Shown here: one piece after another, positions 1 to 6,431 of the stretch
How positions within the stretch are numbered: the stretch's first letter is position 1
Layout of the letters: every line of letters begins with the position of its first letter
Assembly: GCA_020025955.1 (NCBI GenBank)
Contig: JAHHRF010000047.1
Location: 1-13,612 of the forward strand
DNA from: Sutterella sp.
Lineage (GTDB): Bacteria > Pseudomonadota > Gammaproteobacteria > Burkholderiales > Burkholderiaceae_F
Length of the DNA stretch: 13,612 nt
Reading direction: 5' to 3'
Notes under the pieces: model-generated
What the model was told of the DNA's origin: nothing
Databases searched by the model: none
What the model saw: only the letters and a program-made list of their open reading frames with translations
Position numbers and translations under genes: made by a program

Positions 1-224
1 CGCAAATCGATGAAATGCAGCGCGACTTTATGGCGCAGATTGCGGAAGAAAAGGTGAGTTTGCGTAAGAGCGAACTCTACCTCGGGTACTTGCTCTATGC
101 CCGTGAAGTGATTAACCGTTATCGCATGGTTCGTCTCTTGCAGAAAGAATTGGATCTCGACTTAAAGACCCAAGTCTTGATGACGGGCATGGATATGGAA
201 CCGGTGGAAACGAGTGAACGCTAA
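1..224 (+). CDS. C-terminal fragment of an unidentified protein (5' end outside window)
   Basis: The reading frame is open from base 3 and ends at a TAA at 222-224, giving about 73 visible residues. An internal ATG at 15 exists, but the frame continues upstream to the edge without a stop, so this is the tail of a longer gene. The fragment is soluble-looking, rich in charged residues and probably helical (a heptad-like stretch around SELYLGYLLYAREVINRYR, then RLLQKELDLDL). It has no membrane segment, cysteine or recognisable catalytic motif. I do not recognise the family. A PhoU-like cytoplasmic tail of a phosphate transporter would fit the helical character, but that is a guess. A strong terminator follows within 30 bases, so it is the last gene of its transcript and converges on the ABC operon. 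Confidence 0.6.
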   Translation, partial: QIDEMQRDFMAQIAEEKVSLRKSELYLGYLLYAREVINRYRMVRLLQKELDLDLKTQVLMTGMDMEPVETSER

Positions 225-251
225 GACGTAGCACCCAATTCCCCTCAAGCA

Positions 252-290
252 AAACGCCGTTTTGGAAAACCAAGACGGCGTTTGTTTTGT
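252..290 (+). terminator. Intrinsic terminator after the left-edge gene
   Basis: Positions 252-265 pair with 270-283 (14 bp with one T-G wobble, loop AAAA), followed by a T-rich tail TTTGTTTTGTTTGG. It begins 28 bases after the stop codon at 224. In the reverse direction the same hairpin is followed by TTTTGC, so it may also help stop the convergent ABC operon transcript. Confidence 0.85.
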
Positions 291-326
291 TTGGCGTTGT
301 GTTGTTCTTGTTCTTGTTCGTTTTCG

Positions 327-403
327 TTTCTTTTTCTTTTTCTTTTTCTTCTTCTTTTTCTTCTTCTTCTTCTTCTTCTTCTTCTTCTTCTCTTCTTTCT
401 TTC
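327..403. repeat. 77-nt pure polypyrimidine tract with (TTC)11 microsatellite
   Basis: From 327 to 403 the + strand contains only C and T. It begins as TTTTTC units (about 330-347) and resolves into (TTC)11 at 358-390, then TCTTCTTTCTTTC. The preceding 301-326 is a related G-interrupted pattern (GTTCTT, GTTCG). On the - strand this is a (GAA)n purine run starting three bases downstream of the ABC ATPase stop codon. It lies between two convergent genes, and overlapping frames give only poly-Phe or poly-Lys, so it is non-coding. Such mirror-symmetric purine/pyrimidine tracts can form triplex DNA and slip in replication; no such behaviour is shown here. Confidence 0.95.
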
Positions 404-405
404 GT

Positions 406-1179
406 TTAGCGCACCACCATGGCGGGTTCACCGGCTACGTCGCCGACGAGCACCTCGGTGCCATAGAGCGTTGAGAGGGTCTCTGACGTGAGTAACGAGC
501 GCGTCTCCCCATAGACCACCCGCGCGAGGCCGTGGGGCTCTGGGAAAAAGAGTAAGACTTTGTCCGCCACCTGCAGGGCATGCGTGGGGAGGTGTGTATT
601 AAAGAGGGCACCACACCCGCGCGCTTGCTCCTCTCGAATGAGCGTTAAAAGTCGCGTTTGGTTTTTAAAGTCGAGGTTACTTTCAGGCTCATCCAAGACC
701 CAACAGTGCGGCGTGTTGATGAGGGCACGCGCCGTTAAGACGAGTTGATACTCCCCACCACTTAAGGCGTGCACCGGTCGGTGAGAGAGCGCCGAGAGCC
801 CCACACGATCAAGTGCCGCCAGGGCGCGTTGGGTGTCCTCTGGGGTGGGTTCTCCCCACGCCTCAAAGCGGGCATTGCGACCCATTAAGACCGCGGTGAG
901 GACGTCAGGCGCCGTAAAGCCCACGCTTTTGGCTTGCGGGACGTAACTCACACGCTCCCAAAAGGCTTGGGTGCGGGGGGTCCCTAACGTGGACCACGAA
1001 ACGGTGCCCGAGATCGCCGGCACCATCCCCAAAAGCGTTTTCAAGAAGGTGGTTTTCCCCACGCCGTTGGGGCCCAGAATCGCTAAGGTTTCATGCAACG
1101 GGTGGGTAAACGAAAAGGGCTCGGTTAAGGCATGGCCCTTTTGACCAATTTCGAGGTCGTGTACGATTAACGCACTCAT
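406..1179 (-). CDS. ABC transporter ATPase, FecCD-associated metal/chelate importer
   Basis: This is a 257-residue cytoplasmic ATPase that would power import through the permease encoded just upstream. Visible motifs: Walker A GPNGVGKTT (36-44), Q-loop YVPQ (79-82), signature LSGGE (139-143), Walker B WVLDE (160-164) with the D-loop NLD, and the switch histidine in NTH (194-196). The signature is followed by YQLV rather than the common RQRV. The frame stays open to 1428, but the start is placed at the ATG at 1179. That ATG overlaps the permease stop as ATGA (4 bases), has GGAGGGG just upstream, and gives the normal family length. Overlap and order imply translational coupling. The substrate is a metal chelate by family (siderophore, haem, cobalamin), or possibly molybdate as in MolABC; the sequence does not decide. 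The (GAA)n tract follows its stop. Confidence 0.95.
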   Translation of the reverse strand: MSALIVHDLEIGQKGHALTEPFSFTHPLHETLAILGPNGVGKTTFLKTLLGMVPAISGTVSWSTLGTPRTQAFWERVSYVPQAKSVGFTAPDVLTAVLMGRNARFEAWGEPTPEDTQRALAALDRVGLSALSHRPVHALSGGEYQLVLTARALINTPHCWVLDEPESNLDFKNQTRLLTLIREEQARGCGALFNTHLPTHALQVADKVLLFFPEPHGLARVVYGETRSLLTSETLSTLYGTEVLVGDVAGEPAMVVR

Positions 1180-2183
1180 GCGGCCCCTCCCTGTCGACGT
1201 AATAACCATAAGAATAACGGGGCGCCCACAAGACTCGTGATCACGGCAACGGGAAGTTCTGCCGTCGTGATCGTGCGCGCGAGCGTATCGGCCACAAGTA
1301 AAAAGAGCCCGCCCAAGAGCGCACTCATGGGCAGAACCCGTCGGGTATCCGCCCCAATCCACGCGCGCGCCGCATGGGGCATGATGAGCCCAATCCAGCC
1401 GATAAGGCCCGTCATGCTGACGCTGCAAGCGGTCAAAAGGGTCGCCGCCACAATCACAGAGCGTCGTGCGCTCGTTACGTTTACGCCCAAACTACGGGCT
1501 TCGTCTTCAGGGAGCGCCAAAAGGTTTAGGGTCCAACGATAGCGCCAGAGCCACAGGGTGCCTATGAGTAACGGGATCGCCCCCATCGACAAACTTGTCC
1601 ATGAAGCCCCTGTGAGGCTACCCATCATCCAGTAGATGAGCCCGGGGAGCTCGTCCTGGGGATCAGAGAGGATTTTGAGTAAGGTAATGAGGGCCGTAAA
1701 GAGAGCGGCCGTCACCATCCCCGCGAGAATTAAAGGAAGGAGCCCTCGCTGGCGTTGCGCGCCAGTAACCATCAAGACCATCGCCATGGCCGCCAAACCC
1801 CCGAGAAGCGCTAACGCTTGAACGGCCCACACGTCCCCCTTGAGGCTCAGCCCCAAAATGGCGCCAAAGGCAGAGCCCGTGGCAAGCCCCAGGGTGTCGG
1901 GCGCCGCTAAGGGGTTCGCAAAAAGGGACTGAAAGGCCGTACCCGCCAACGCCAAGGCACTCCCCACCAGAAGCGCCGTTAAGACGCGGGGGAGGCGCAA
2001 GTCACGCACAATCTGCGCCCCTTGCGTGAGGGTGTCAGCTAAGGGGTTGAGGGCGCCCAATAAATCTTCAAGCCCCAAGGGATAGCGCCCCAAGGTGAGC
2101 GCCAAGAGGGCAAAGAAAAGGGTGAGGGCACCCAAGACAAGGAGCCTTGGGCGTAGCGTTCGGCGATAGGGCGAGACGGACAC
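1176..2183 (-). CDS. ABC transporter permease, FecCD family
   Basis: A 335-residue polytopic inner-membrane protein of the FecCD/BtuC type, presumably acting as a homodimer. The family block RLPRVLTALLVGSALALAG (63-81) is followed by NPLAAPDTLGLATG (90-103). The cytoplasmic coupling region DEARSLGVNVTSAR (227-240) precedes GLIGWIGLIMPHAARAWIGAD (259-279), and the C-terminal block ELPVAVITSLVGAPLF (309-324) is also typical. Roughly ten hydrophobic segments are visible. The start is a GTG at 2183 with AGGGG about nine bases upstream, 14 bases after the binding-protein stop. The stop overlaps the ATPase start by four bases. It is the middle gene of the operon. Only one permease gene is present, as expected for this subclass. 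Confidence 0.95.
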   Translation of the reverse strand: MSVSPYRRTLRPRLLVLGALTLFFALLALTLGRYPLGLEDLLGALNPLADTLTQGAQIVRDLRLPRVLTALLVGSALALAGTAFQSLFANPLAAPDTLGLATGSAFGAILGLSLKGDVWAVQALALLGGLAAMAMVLMVTGAQRQRGLLPLILAGMVTAALFTALITLLKILSDPQDELPGLIYWMMGSLTGASWTSLSMGAIPLLIGTLWLWRYRWTLNLLALPEDEARSLGVNVTSARRSVIVAATLLTACSVSMTGLIGWIGLIMPHAARAWIGADTRRVLPMSALLGGLFLLVADTLARTITTAELPVAVITSLVGAPLFLWLLRRQGGAA

Positions 2184-2197
2184 GAAGTGACCCCTAA

Positions 2198-3256
2198 TTA
2201 ATGGGGGAAGAGGGCGGTGGCGTCGTTGTCAGACAACGTAGCACCGTACAACGCTTCGTAGTAGCGACGGGTTTCTACCGTCATGTCGACGTCTTTAAAC
2301 GTGTCAGGGTACAACGTTTTCGCCATCCAAAGTCGCGTCAACGGGGCGTCTGCTGAGGGTGTAAACGTGCGATAGATCCCTAAGGGCATCTTGTAGACGC
2401 GCTTCGTTTTCACCGCCTTTAACCCCGACCAATCCCCTTGGGGGACGTGGTTCGTGAAGAAGTCTTGTGGCGTCTGCGGCGTGAAATTGGTGACAAAGAT
2501 CACGTCCGGATTCATGGCGTAGACATCCTCTAAAGTGACTTTCGCGGTGTTGGCGGGCGCGAGGATCGACTCAGCAACGTTCGTGGCACCCACGCTCGTT
2601 AACCAATAGTGGCCAAAGAATTTTTTCCCCGAGACAATGATCGTTTGGGGATTGACTTGAAAGAGGACTAACGCCTTGGGGCGTTTTGTGGGTGGAACCA
2701 ACGCTAAGTGCTCATCCACGAGCGCGTTAAGACGCTGGGCTTCTGCTTGAAGGGCTTCGGCTTTTTGGGCGTGCTCGGGAAAAAGGGCCGCCAAATCTTG
2801 AACCCAGTGGTTGTAGGTCTTCATCACGTCAAACCCATACTGGGTGGGGCTCACGGCAAACGCATTGAGCCCCGCTTGCGTTAACGCATCGATCTGACGA
2901 CGGTCTTTGGCATTAACCAAAACGACGTCGGGCTGTAAGGCTGCCAAACTTTCCACATTGACGTTCCCTCCCGCCATAAAGGTGGTGTCCGCCTTTAAAA
3001 CCGAGGGAAAGAGTTTCCCTAACGACCCCGTTTTCGCCGCCTTCATCGAGGAGGGTGCCATAGCGATGACGGTCTCGCCCGAACCCGTAAAGACGGTAAC
3101 GGCCGCGGCCATGGGAAAAACGTTGGTGACGGCTACGGTTTTTACCGTCTCAGGGACGTCAACGGTGCGACCCAGGTTGTCCACGACAGGACGCGCGAAG
3201 ACCGAGGCGCTCGTTAAAAGCGAAAGGGAAAGAAGGAGGGTAGAGAGACGGCGCAT
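2198..3256 (-). CDS. Periplasmic substrate-binding protein of ABC importer (Peripla_BP_2-like)
   Basis: A 352-residue exported binding protein that would capture the ligand and deliver it to the FecCD permease. The frame extends to a TTG at 3298. The ATG at 3256 is preferred because it starts directly at a signal peptide, MRRLSTLLLSLSLLTSASVFA, with cleavage likely after VFA. It also has GGGTGA a few bases upstream. The mature part shows the class III binding-protein plan: VDNLGRTVDVPETVKTVAV near the N terminus, LAALQPDVVLVN at the end of lobe 1, a long linking helix (about 140-190), and MNPDVIFVTN and KTKRVYKMPLGIY in lobe 2. There is no lipobox cysteine, so it should be free in the periplasm. 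Such proteins bind siderophores, haem, cobalamin or, in MolA, molybdate. No Fur-like box is evident upstream, so iron is not assured as the cargo. Confidence 0.92.
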   Translation of the reverse strand: MRRLSTLLLSLSLLTSASVFARPVVDNLGRTVDVPETVKTVAVTNVFPMAAAVTVFTGSGETVIAMAPSSMKAAKTGSLGKLFPSVLKADTTFMAGGNVNVESLAALQPDVVLVNAKDRRQIDALTQAGLNAFAVSPTQYGFDVMKTYNHWVQDLAALFPEHAQKAEALQAEAQRLNALVDEHLALVPPTKRPKALVLFQVNPQTIIVSGKKFFGHYWLTSVGATNVAESILAPANTAKVTLEDVYAMNPDVIFVTNFTPQTPQDFFTNHVPQGDWSGLKAVKTKRVYKMPLGIYRTFTPSADAPLTRLWMAKTLYPDTFKDVDMTVETRRYYEALYGATLSDNDATALFPH

Positions 3257-3370
3257 ACGAGTCACCCAAGTAAAGCGTAAATGGTCCTTTTGGCTCAACT
3301 GAAGGCTTGGAACTCACCAAAGCACAAGGGACCTTACTTAAACGAAAGAAGTGGGGTCGTTGAGAAAGAG

Positions 3371-3392
3371 AAGGGGCGCAGCGCCCCCTTTC
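3371..3392 (-). terminator. Terminator of smpB
   Basis: The + strand positions 3373-3378 (GGGGCG) pair with 3382-3387 (CGCCCC) around a short loop. Read on the - strand the hairpin sits just after the smpB stop (3398) and is followed by TTCTCTTTCTC. The tail is pyrimidine-rich rather than pure T, so termination may be partial, with read-through into the ABC operon possible. Confidence 0.6.
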
Positions 3393-3397
3393 TAGTA

Positions 3398-3865
3398 TTA
3401 GTCGAAGCGGTGCTGACCACGAACGTCTTTTTTCATGATGCGTTCCTGTTCGCGCTTCCACTCTTTTTTACTCTGATCGGCGCGCTTTTCGAATTCGCGC
3501 TTACCACGAGCTAACGCCACCGTAACCTTAACGCGGCCACGGGTAAAGTGCATGTCTAAGGGCACTAAGGTGTAGCCGGCTCGCTCTACCTTACCGATTA
3601 ACTTCATGATTTCACGACGATGCATGAGAAGCTTACGGGTGCGGTTCGTCTCTAAGGTTTCATGCGTACAGACTTGATCTGCCGGCGTCATGTGGGCGTT
3701 GCCTAAGAAGACTTCCCCTTCACGAATGTAGATGTGAGACTGATTGATTTGAGCGCGTCCAGCACGAACGCTTTTGACTTCCCAGCCACGAAGCACGAGC
3801 CCGGCTTCGAATTTTTCTTCAATGCTGTAGTCATGAAAGGCGCGTTTATTTTGAATATTAGCCAT
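3398..3865 (-). CDS. smpB: SsrA-binding protein SmpB (trans-translation)
   Basis: A 155-residue protein that delivers tmRNA to stalled ribosomes. Family landmarks are clear: NKRAFHDYSIEEKFEAGLVL near the N terminus, GWEVKSVRAGRAQI with the conserved E-x-KS, KLLMHRREIMKLIGK, then GYTLVPLDMHF and the arginine/lysine-rich C-terminal tail GKREFEKRADQSKKEWKRE. The tail is the part that enters the mRNA channel. The frame opens at a TTG at 3898, but the ATG at 3865 begins at the usual MANIQNKR and has AAAGG six bases upstream. The length is standard. It is transcribed divergently from rnfH, a conserved proteobacterial arrangement. ssrA itself is not in the window. Confidence 0.97.
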   Translation of the reverse strand: MANIQNKRAFHDYSIEEKFEAGLVLRGWEVKSVRAGRAQINQSHIYIREGEVFLGNAHMTPADQVCTHETLETNRTRKLLMHRREIMKLIGKVERAGYTLVPLDMHFTRGRVKVTVALARGKREFEKRADQSKKEWKREQERIMKKDVRGQHRFD

Positions 3866-3931
3866 GGCCTTTGTGATTCCGTTGTTTGTGAGTGGCAAAG
3901 CGCGAGGGAGCGGGCAAACGGTGCCACGCTT

Positions 3932-3958
3932 GCGAGAAGGCTATAGAAGCCCTCTTGC
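3932..3958 (-). other. Imperfect hairpin in the smpB 5' region
   Basis: 3932-3942 can pair with 3948-3958 (11 positions with one mismatch and one G-T wobble, loop ATAGA). It lies 67-93 bases upstream of the smpB start and would be in its 5' leader if transcription starts further upstream. It has no poly-T tail. Its function is unknown and it may be incidental. Confidence 0.3.
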
Positions 3959-3976
3959 GATCACACTTTGTGGGCG

Positions 3977-4006
3977 TTAAGAGAAAAGAGTGCCCCGTAG
4001 TACAAT
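3977..4006 (+). promoter_or_regulatory. Candidate sigma-70 promoter for rnfH
   Basis: TTAAGA at 3977-3982 (4 of 6 to TTGACA) and TACAAT at 4001-4006 (5 of 6 to TATAAT) are separated by 18 bases. A start near 4013 would leave a leader of about 138 bases before rnfH. This leader contains the multi-hairpin element at 4019-4112. It is a consensus match by eye only. Confidence 0.35.
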
Positions 4007-4018
4007 GTCGAACGGGTC

Positions 4019-4112
4019 CGGTAGGGGGGAGCCTTCTTCAACGAAAGAGAAGCCCCGAAGTGCGACATGGGATCGCTACGCGATTGGCGCCCAAAGCGCC
4101 AACGGCCTACCG
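4019..4112 (+). ncRNA. Candidate structured RNA / leader element between smpB and rnfH
   Basis: Four helices can form together. P1 is 4019-4025 with 4106-4112 (CGGTAGG/CCTACCG, perfect). P2 is 4026-4029 with 4053-4056 plus 4033-4038 with 4047-4052. P3 is 4072-4076 with 4080-4084 (ATCGC/GCGAT). P4 is 4084-4090 with 4096-4102 (TTGGCGC/GCGCCAA). P3 and P4 share one base. P1 closes the others into a junction. The T-rich run CTTTTTCTTTCCC follows at about 4131-4144, just before rnfH. It does not match a riboswitch, tRNA, tmRNA or 4.5S RNA that I know. It could be a leader, a small RNA or chance pairing. Confidence 0.35.
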
Positions 4113-4150
4113 TCGAACCATTAATTTTAACCTTTTTCTTTCCCTTGAGT

Positions 4151-4462
4151 ATGCGAATTACCCTCGTCCACATTACGCGCACGGGCGCGACGACAGAGAC
4201 GCTCACGCTGGAAGCAGAGAGCACGGTCGCCATGGCGCTTCAAAAAGCCGGTCTTACGCTCACGCCCGAATTAGGCTTTTCCGTTTGGGGTCGCCGTGTG
4301 ACGAAAGACACCGTACTCGAGGCGGACGCGCGCCTGGAAGTGGCTGACGCCCTCATCATTGATCCCAAGACCCGCCGAGACCGTCGAGCGCTGGAACAGG
4401 GCGATGTGCGACTCCTCACCCGAGGGCGCCACAAAGGCAAACATCGCAAACTTAACGCCTAA
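4151..4462 (+). CDS. rnfH: RnfH family protein (ubiquitin-like fold)
   Basis: A 103-residue small cytoplasmic protein. The N-terminal part MRITLVHI is followed by an alternating beta/alpha pattern (ESTVAMALQKAGLT, then ELGFSVWGRRV, LEADARLEVADALIIDPKT). It ends in the family signature LIIDPKTRRDRRA. The frame opens upstream at 4067, but the ATG at 4151 matches the family start; the upstream 28 residues would be unlike the family. The Shine-Dalgarno is weak (TTGAG). The C-terminal extension (EQGDVRLLTRGRHKGKHRK) is basic. The molecular role of RnfH is poorly defined; in enterobacteria it is encoded with RatA (RatAB). Here ratA is absent and rnfH directly faces smpB. Confidence 0.9.
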   Translation: MRITLVHITRTGATTETLTLEAESTVAMALQKAGLTLTPELGFSVWGRRVTKDTVLEADARLEVADALIIDPKTRRDRRALEQGDVRLLTRGRHKGKHRKLNA

Positions 4463-4482
4463 GCGTGTCGAGTGCGCCCGTG

Positions 4483-4525
4483 CTAACCCTTAGGTTAGAT
4501 TCCTTACCCTTGGGGTTCTAAGGGT
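4483..4525 (+). other. Weak hairpins after rnfH, possible terminator
   Basis: 4483-4488 pairs with 4493-4498 (CTAACC/GGTTAG, loop CTTA), and 4506-4511 pairs with 4520-4525 (ACCCTT/AAGGGT, loop of 8). The two stems contain related sequence and could pair in alternative ways. There is no T-run, so termination is uncertain and read-through to the symporter gene is possible. Confidence 0.3.
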
Positions 4526-4553
4526 TGTGGGGCGTCCCAAAACGGTTTCATCT

Positions 4554-4562
4554 TGATACAAT
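4554..4562 (+). promoter_or_regulatory. Candidate extended -10 promoter for the AGCS symporter gene
   Basis: TGATACAAT fits an extended -10 element (TGn followed by TACAAT, 5 of 6). No good -35 is seen at the proper distance. A start near 4569 would give a 5' leader of about 127 bases. Confidence 0.35.
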
Positions 4563-4695
4563 GCACCATTGATTATCGATTGTTCCCATCGGCAAAGACT
4601 GTCCAAGACCGAGGAAATGAGTGAGTTTTCGCTTAGATTTCCTTTGTTTAATCAATCCCTTCTTTTCCGACTCCGTTCTCTTAAGGAAGCTCAGC

Positions 4696-6132
4696 GTGGA
4701 TTTACTTAACAACATCGTCTCCGAGCTCAACGGCTTCTTATGGTCGTATGTGCTCATTGTTATGCTCATTGGTTTGGGCTTGTGGTTTACGGTACGTGCA
4801 AAGTTCGTACAGATTCTTTGCTTGCCGGAAATGTTCCGCTTAGTGGGTGAAGGCGCTGGCGCCACCCCGCGTGAAGGCCACATTTCGACCTTCCAAGCTT
4901 TCTGCGTCTCGACCGCTTCCCGCGTCGGTGTCGGTAACATCGCTGGTATCGCCATTGCGGTGGTGGCTGGCGGTCCGGGTGCCGTCTTCTGGATGTGGGT
5001 GATTGCCACGATTGGTGCTGCCACCGGTTTTGTGGAATCCACCTTGGGTCAGATCTACAAGGTGCCCCGTGAAAACGGCGGCTTCCAGGGTGGCCCCGCT
5101 TACTACATCAAGAACGCTTTGAAGAGCCCCTTCTTTGCGGGTCTCTTTGCCGTGTTGATTTCGGTGACCTACGGTTTGATCTTCAACTCCGTGCAGGCCA
5201 ACACGATTAGCGCCTCCATGGATACGAGTTTCGGGATGGACCCCTATGTGACGGGTGCCTTAATCTCGGGCTTCACCGCTTTGGTGATCTTTGGCGGTCT
5301 CGTTCGTATTTCTAAGGTTGTCGCCATGCTCGTGCCCTTTATGGCCGGCGCCTACCTCTTGGTTGCCATCGTGGTGACCATCATGAACATTGACCTCGTC
5401 CCGCAGGTCTTGGCCACGATCGTCAAGTGCGCTTTCGGTTTTGAACCCGCCATGGGGGCTGCCGTCGGTATCGCCATGATGACGGGTATCAAGCGCGGTC
5501 TTTTCAGTAACGAAGCTGGGATGGGTGCGGTGCCGAACGCTGCGGCCACCGCTGACGCCACCCACCCTGTCAAGCAGGGTTTGGTTCAGAGCTTGGGCGT
5601 GTACTTTGACACCCTCTTGGTCTGTACGGCTTCCGCCATGCTCGTTCTCTTGACCCCGGGTTTAGATGGTCTCATCGAAAACAAGGTCACGGGTATCGCC
5701 TTGATTCAGGAAGGCCTCTCCATGCAGTTGGGTTCCTGGACGCACCTCTTCATCACGATCGTCGTGTTGTTCTTCGCCTTCAGTTCCATCATCGGTAACT
5801 ACTTCTACGGCGAAATCAACATGAACTTCATCAGCCGTCGTAAGGAAGCCCTCTGGATCTTCCGCGCCTTGGTGGTGGTGATGGTTTACGTGGGTTCCGT
5901 CTTGAGCCTCGACTTCGTCTGGAACCTCGCTGACCTCTTCATGGCGTTGATGGCCGTGACGAACTTGGTTGCGATTGCCCTCTTAGGTCGCTTCGCCTTT
6001 GCCGCGTTGGATGACTACTTGGCTCAGAAGAAGGCTGGTATCGTCAACCCGGAATTCGATCCCCGTGTGTTACCGAACCGCGTGGGTGTCGTGAGCTGGC
6101 CGCGCCATAAGGAAGAAGAGCTCGAACAGTAA
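4696..6132 (+). CDS. AGCS-family sodium:alanine/glycine symporter
   Basis: A 478-residue polytopic inner-membrane carrier that would import alanine or glycine with Na+. Family blocks are strong: TASRVGVGNIAGIAIAVVAG (73-92), GGPGAVFWMWVIA (92-104), GGFQGGPAYYIKNAL (128-142), GLFSNEAGMGAVPNAAATAD (268-287) and AFSSIIGNYFYGE (361-373). Eleven or so hydrophobic segments are visible. The GTG at 4696 with AAGGA eight bases upstream is chosen as the start because it aligns with the normal N terminus of the family. A GTG at 4621 in the same frame also has a well-spaced GAGGA and would add 25 residues, so the start is not certain. Codons favour AAG, AAC, TTC and GGT/GGC, suggesting high expression. 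It stands alone between terminators. Confidence 0.93.
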   Translation: MDLLNNIVSELNGFLWSYVLIVMLIGLGLWFTVRAKFVQILCLPEMFRLVGEGAGATPREGHISTFQAFCVSTASRVGVGNIAGIAIAVVAGGPGAVFWMWVIATIGAATGFVESTLGQIYKVPRENGGFQGGPAYYIKNALKSPFFAGLFAVLISVTYGLIFNSVQANTISASMDTSFGMDPYVTGALISGFTALVIFGGLVRISKVVAMLVPFMAGAYLLVAIVVTIMNIDLVPQVLATIVKCAFGFEPAMGAAVGIAMMTGIKRGLFSNEAGMGAVPNAAATADATHPVKQGLVQSLGVYFDTLLVCTASAMLVLLTPGLDGLIENKVTGIALIQEGLSMQLGSWTHLFITIVVLFFAFSSIIGNYFYGEINMNFISRRKEALWIFRALVVVMVYVGSVLSLDFVWNLADLFMALMAVTNLVAIALLGRFAFAALDDYLAQKKAGIVNPEFDPRVLPNRVGVVSWPRHKEEELEQ

Positions 6133-6169
6133 GTCGAGACGCTTCTTACGAAAAAAAAGAAATAAAGCC

Positions 6170-6255
6170 GCGTTAGGGTCCGGGTCGACCGAGCCCTAAC
6201 GCGCAAACGAAAGCCCCCATTTCGGAGTCGAATTCGAAATGGGGGTTTTCGTTTG
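6170..6255 (+). terminator. Double hairpin terminator after the symporter gene
   Basis: The first hairpin pairs 6170-6178 with 6194-6202 (GCGTTAGGG/CCCTAACGC). The second pairs 6204-6224 with 6235-6255, a continuous stem of about 21 bp with one G-T wobble, with T-rich bases in its 3' arm (TTTTCGTTT). The second is the likely terminator; its symmetry means it could work in both directions. Confidence 0.75.
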
Positions 6256-6412
6256 AAAGCAAAACCCGACGACACCAGAACGTGGCCCTAAATGACCCAG
6301 ACACTTCCGATCTGTGATTGCCAAGCAAAAATGACACCAAACTCAACAATACTATTGATCGGGTGTTGTATTTATGAGGACATCAGCCCCCTAAAAATTC
6401 CACAAAATTCCC

Positions 6413-6431
6413 GCGCATGATAATCATTCGC
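6413..6431. promoter_or_regulatory. Fur-box-like operator
   Basis: The 12-base core ATGATAATCATT (6417-6428) is identical to the centre of the classic Fur consensus GATAATGATAATCATTATC, with 14 of 19 positions matching overall. It contains the perfect 5-1-5 palindrome ATGAT-A-ATCAT. It lies about 346 bases upstream of the cytochrome start. No gene is seen on the - strand nearby, so any target would be the cytochrome or an unannotated small RNA downstream. Confidence 0.5.

Noticed and set aside
162..491. Open frames across the TTC tract encoding poly-Phe, poly-Leu or poly-Lys
   Set aside because: They arise only because the repeat lacks stop codons in these frames; no start context or homologous feature supports them.
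1180..1428. 83-residue N-terminal extension of the ABC ATPase frame
   Set aside because: It lies entirely within the permease gene in another frame, is unlike ABC ATPases, and the ATG at 1179 has a Shine-Dalgarno and the ATGA overlap.
3988..4119. GTTCGAC words on the - strand, resembling a tRNA or tmRNA T-loop, next to smpB
   Set aside because: The flanking five-base stems, acceptor stem and anticodon arm do not form, and no 350-nt tmRNA architecture or tag peptide frame is present.
3892..4347. 151-residue + strand frame overlapping the smpB/rnfH interval
   Set aside because: It overlaps rnfH in another frame and shows no recognisable domain; it is not a ratA remnant as far as can be read.
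4548..5042. 164-residue - strand frame opposite the start of the symporter
   Set aside because: Shadow of the symporter gene; low-complexity composition and no motif.
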